From Oscillospiraceae bacterium (GTDB taxonomy: Bacteria; Bacillota; Clostridia; Oscillospirales; Ruminococcaceae), in NCBI GenBank assembly GCA_029068025.1, contig JAIEDJ010000305.1, positions 1 to 8,276 on the forward strand: 8,276 bases of DNA, in the 5' to 3' direction. Within the stretch, counting starts at the first letter, position 1; each line of letters starts with the position of its first letter. This document shows positions 7,136 to 8,276 of the stretch, one piece after another. The notes beneath the pieces were generated by a model, which saw nothing but the letters and a program-made list of their open reading frames with translations, had not been told where the DNA came from and did no database searches. The translations under genes and the position numbers were made by a program.

Positions 7136-7713
7136 TACAGCTCCTTGACGATCTCTCCCATCAGACCGGGAGTAGCGCCGATAGCGTTGGACTCGTCGGT
7201 GTCGATGTGCATAGCGTCCGCAAAGCTGTCGCTTACTCTTACTACAACATCACCGAGAACAGCAGCTCTGCCGTTGGTGCTGCACTTTACCCATACGGTG
7301 TCCTTGTTCTTTACGCCGAGCTTCTCAGCGGTAGCGGGGGTGAGGTGAATATGGCGCTTCGCAACTATAACGCCCTCCTTGATCGTTACCTCGCCTGCCG
7401 GCCCCTTGAGTGTGCAGCCGGGAGTACCCGCAGTGTCGCCGCTCTCACGAATAGCGATATCCAGACCGATGGAACGAGCGTCGGTAGCGGAAAGCTCTAC
7501 CTGATCGCCGCTGCGGCACGGTCCGAGAATGGAAACGTTCGCAAGCTCCTTCTTGGGACCTACAACGGTAACGCGCTCATTGCTGGCATACTGACCTGGC
7601 TGTGAAAGATCCTTCTTCTTGGTAAGCTCGTAGCCCTTGCCGAAAAGGATCTCGAGGGTCTCCTTGGTTACGTGTACGTGACGTGCCGATGTTTCGATAA
7701 GAATTTCGTTCAT
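7135..7713 (-). CDS. pduL: Phosphate acyltransferase of the PduL type
   Basis: A 192-aa protein. The family swaps phosphate and CoA on short acyl groups (acetyl- or propionyl-CoA to the acyl-phosphate), which an acetate or propionate kinase then uses to make ATP. Two beta-barrel half-domains are marked by zinc-binding motifs: ARHVHVT (H12, H14) near the start and KRHIHLTP (H121, H123) in the second half. Further family hallmarks are RESGDTAGTPG (E90) and the C-terminal MHIDTDESNA (H169). The length fits a bare catalytic core: there is no N-terminal encapsulation peptide, and no microcompartment genes are nearby, so the enzyme should be free in the cytoplasm and serve as the general phosphotransacetylase. 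The start is the ATG at 7713 with GGAGGA (complement of 7721-7726) seven bases upstream. An in-frame ATG at 7758 would add 15 residues and bury this ribosome site. The kinase partner is not in the window. Confidence 0.95.
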   Translation of the reverse strand: MNEILIETSARHVHVTKETLEILFGKGYELTKKKDLSQPGQYASNERVTVVGPKKELANVSILGPCRSGDQVELSATDARSIGLDIAIRESGDTAGTPGCTLKGPAGEVTIKEGVIVAKRHIHLTPATAEKLGVKNKDTVWVKCSTNGRAAVLGDVVVRVSDSFADAMHIDTDESNAIGATPGLMGEIVKEL

Positions 7714-7773
7714 TGTGATTTCCTCCGTAAATTTAATTTTATTTCCCCTAAATTTCAAGAAAATTAGCAGCTG

Positions 7774-7837
7774 AAAAAACCTTTGTATGCGGGGTTCTTA
7801 CGGGCGGAGCCCTTAAGCGTGGGCGGCGCGGAGCCCC
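7774..7837 (-). other. GC-rich foldable element in the pduL leader
   Basis: A very GC-rich island lies in an AT-rich leader. The 9-mer GCGGAGCCC occurs twice on the + strand (7804-7812, 7828-7836). In the - strand RNA several helices are possible: GGGC-UCC-GCCC (7812 to 7802), GCCC/GGGC (7824-7821 with 7812-7809), and a closing GGGGCUC/GAACCCC (7837-7831 with 7797-7791, one mismatch). A competing helix AAGAACC/GGUUUUU (7799-7793 with 7781-7775), ending in a U run, looks like a weak terminator and excludes the closing helix. This could be a cis-acting leader or simply a dispersed GC-rich repeat. No known riboswitch class was recognised. Confidence 0.4.
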
Positions 7838-7915
7838 TCGTCTCCCACTATCCACGAGAGAGGATCATTCAAGCTGATATTTTCTTTTCTAAAGGAAATA
7901 TTTACTTACACTTCC

Positions 7916-7944
7916 ATTATACAACTTTTGAATAAAAAAATCAA
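7916..7944 (-). promoter_or_regulatory. Promoter of the pduL unit
   Basis: Read on the - strand: TTGATT (complement of 7939-7944), a 17-bp spacer, and a perfect TATAAT (complement of 7916-7921). Transcription would start near 7909, giving an untranslated leader of about 195 nt before the pduL ATG. It lies back-to-back with the promoter of the Fur-family gene, and only 18 bp separate the two -35 boxes. Confidence 0.8.
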
Positions 7945-7962
7945 GGAATTTTTAAAAAACTA

Positions 7963-7991
7963 TTGCATTTTTTATAAAAGTGTGCTATAAT
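7963..7991 (+). promoter_or_regulatory. Extended -10 promoter of the Fur-family gene
   Basis: TTGCAT (7963-7968), a 17-bp spacer and a perfect TATAAT (7986-7991), preceded by TG at 7983-7984 (extended -10, TGcTATAAT). The -35 is poor, which the extended -10 may offset. The start point would be near 7998, inside the Fur box. Confidence 0.82.
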
Positions 7992-7993
7992 CT

Positions 7994-8012
7994 GAAAATG
8001 AGAATCAATATC
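7994..8012 (+). promoter_or_regulatory. Fur box over the transcription start
   Basis: GAAAATGAGAATCAATATC matches the classic 19-bp Fur box GATAATGATAATCATTATC at 16 of 19 positions. It can also be read as two overlapping 7-1-7 sites offset by 6 bp, TGAAAATGAGAATCA (7993-8007) and TGAGAATCAATATCA (7999-8013), each matching 12 of the 14 specified bases. It starts two bases after the -10 box and covers the predicted start point, the ideal place for repression. The gene it controls encodes a Fur-family protein, so autoregulation is the natural reading. Confidence 0.75.
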
Positions 8013-8031
8013 AAATTAAGACGGAGAATAT

Positions 8032-8073
8032 ATGCTGTCTCTGCCGCCGGCGGAGATATATTTATTAAAATAG
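8032..8073 (+). CDS. Candidate upstream ORF / leader peptide, 13 aa
   Basis: ATG at 8032 follows GGAG (8023-8026) at a 5-base spacing and opens a 13-codon frame, MLSLPPAEIYLLK, ending in TAG (8071-8073). It lies wholly within the predicted Fur-family mRNA leader and ends 18 bases before that gene's ATG, in the same frame. A perfect palindrome, CCGCCGGCGG (8044-8053), covers the Pro-Pro-Ala-Glu codons and could form a hairpin or slow ribosomes. In E. coli a short ORF (uof) lies upstream of fur and is coupled to its translation. The similarity here is in layout only. The good ribosome site is what is seen; function is inferred. Confidence 0.5.
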   Translation: MLSLPPAEIYLLK

Positions 8074-8091
8074 AAATTTTTTGGAGATATC

Positions 8092-8276
8092 ATGGATAAG
8101 AACAATTATAATACAAAACAGCGCGACGAAATAGTCGAGTTTTTCAATCAGCACCGCGGAAAGTGCTTTACCGCAAAGGAACTGATCCGCAGCGGGGAAC
8201 TGTCCTCGGGAGAGGCTACCGTGTACCGCACGCTGTCCCGGCTCACCAATCAGGGCATACTAAAGCGGTTTACGGA
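8092..8276 (+). CDS. Fur-family metal-dependent repressor, N-terminal part
   Basis: The first 61 codons of a gene cut by the window end. The translated part is the family's winged-helix DNA-binding domain: TKQRDEIVEFF, then FTAKELI, and the hallmark recognition helix EATVYRTLSRLTNQGILKRF (residues 41-60). Fur-family proteins (Fur, Zur, PerR, Mur, Nur) are dimeric repressors that bind DNA when loaded with iron, zinc or another metal. The metal-binding C-terminal domain is missing, so the subtype cannot be read from the protein. The Fur-type box over its own promoter favours Fur itself. GGAG (8083-8086) lies five bases before the ATG. C25, in the DNA-binding half, is not a known metal ligand position as far as I can tell. 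Confidence 0.93.
   Translation, partial: MDKNNYNTKQRDEIVEFFNQHRGKCFTAKELIRSGELSSGEATVYRTLSRLTNQGILKRFT

Noticed and set aside
6752..7348. 198-aa open frame on the + strand
   Set aside because: It is antisense to both pduL and its coupled partner, whose frames are well supported. Its product looks like a reverse-strand shadow.
7714..7758. pduL start at 7758 with 15 extra residues (possible targeting peptide)
   Set aside because: The extra residues are basic and polar rather than an amphipathic encapsulation helix, and this start would place the strong GGAGGA site inside the gene.
7877..7901. Inverted repeat ATATTTTC...GGAAATAT just downstream of the pduL start point
   Set aside because: It is an imperfect, AT-only arm pair in AT-rich DNA and fits no regulator site I know. 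It is too weak to claim as an operator.
7928..7945. TTGAAT...ATCAA around the pduL -35 as a Rex or PerR site
   Set aside because: The arms are too short and the centre is a run of A. It fits neither the Rex (TTGTGA-type) nor the PerR (TTATAATnATTATAA) consensus.
1..8276. CRISPR arrays, tRNA or rRNA genes, insertion sequences
   Set aside because: No regularly spaced repeats, no tRNA-like acceptor or TpsiC signature in the gaps, and no transposase-like frame or terminal inverted repeats were found on reading through.

Overview
The window looks like chromosomal DNA of an anaerobic, gut-type Firmicute (Clostridia), most likely a Ruminococcus-like Oscillospiraceae member. This is an inference from GGAGG-type ribosome sites, sigma-A-like promoters, tight operons with intrinsic terminators, a PduL-type phosphotransacylase and clostridial-looking hypothetical proteins. 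No rRNA, tRNA, IS element, phage gene or CRISPR array is visible.

Left part (1-3932, + strand): an operon already under way at the window edge. After the last 18 codons of an upstream gene come a 755-aa predicted RNA-binding protein with two LOTUS/OST-HTH-like domains and a C-terminal DUF3825-like domain, a 351-aa soluble protein of unknown function, and a 161-aa four-helix membrane protein. Spacing is 15 bp, 2 bp and a 4-bp overlap, and the operon closes with a strong intrinsic terminator. This is the most plausible candidate for an undescribed system.

Middle (3996-5841, + strand): a two-gene signalling unit. An ECF-type sigma factor has its own candidate promoter and an extended Shine-Dalgarno that fixes its start. 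It overlaps a single-pass membrane protein placed where anti-sigma factors usually sit. That protein has a very short basic cytoplasmic tail, no zinc anti-sigma motif, and an outside part with two copies of one domain. A terminator follows, and a second terminator closes the convergent unit on the other strand.

Right part (5919-7944, - strand): pduL (phosphate acyltransferase without an encapsulation peptide) and a downstream 393-aa protein of unknown function, translationally coupled through a TAATG junction. They are read from a good promoter through a leader of about 195 nt that carries a GC-rich, foldable element.

Far right (7963-8276, + strand): back-to-back with the pduL promoter is an extended -10 promoter, followed at once by a near-consensus 19-bp Fur box, a 13-codon upstream ORF with its own ribosome site, and the start of a Fur-family repressor gene cut by the window end. 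The arrangement implies autoregulation and resembles in layout the uof-fur leader of E. coli. The gene-free interval 7714-8091 is fully accounted for by these regulatory elements.
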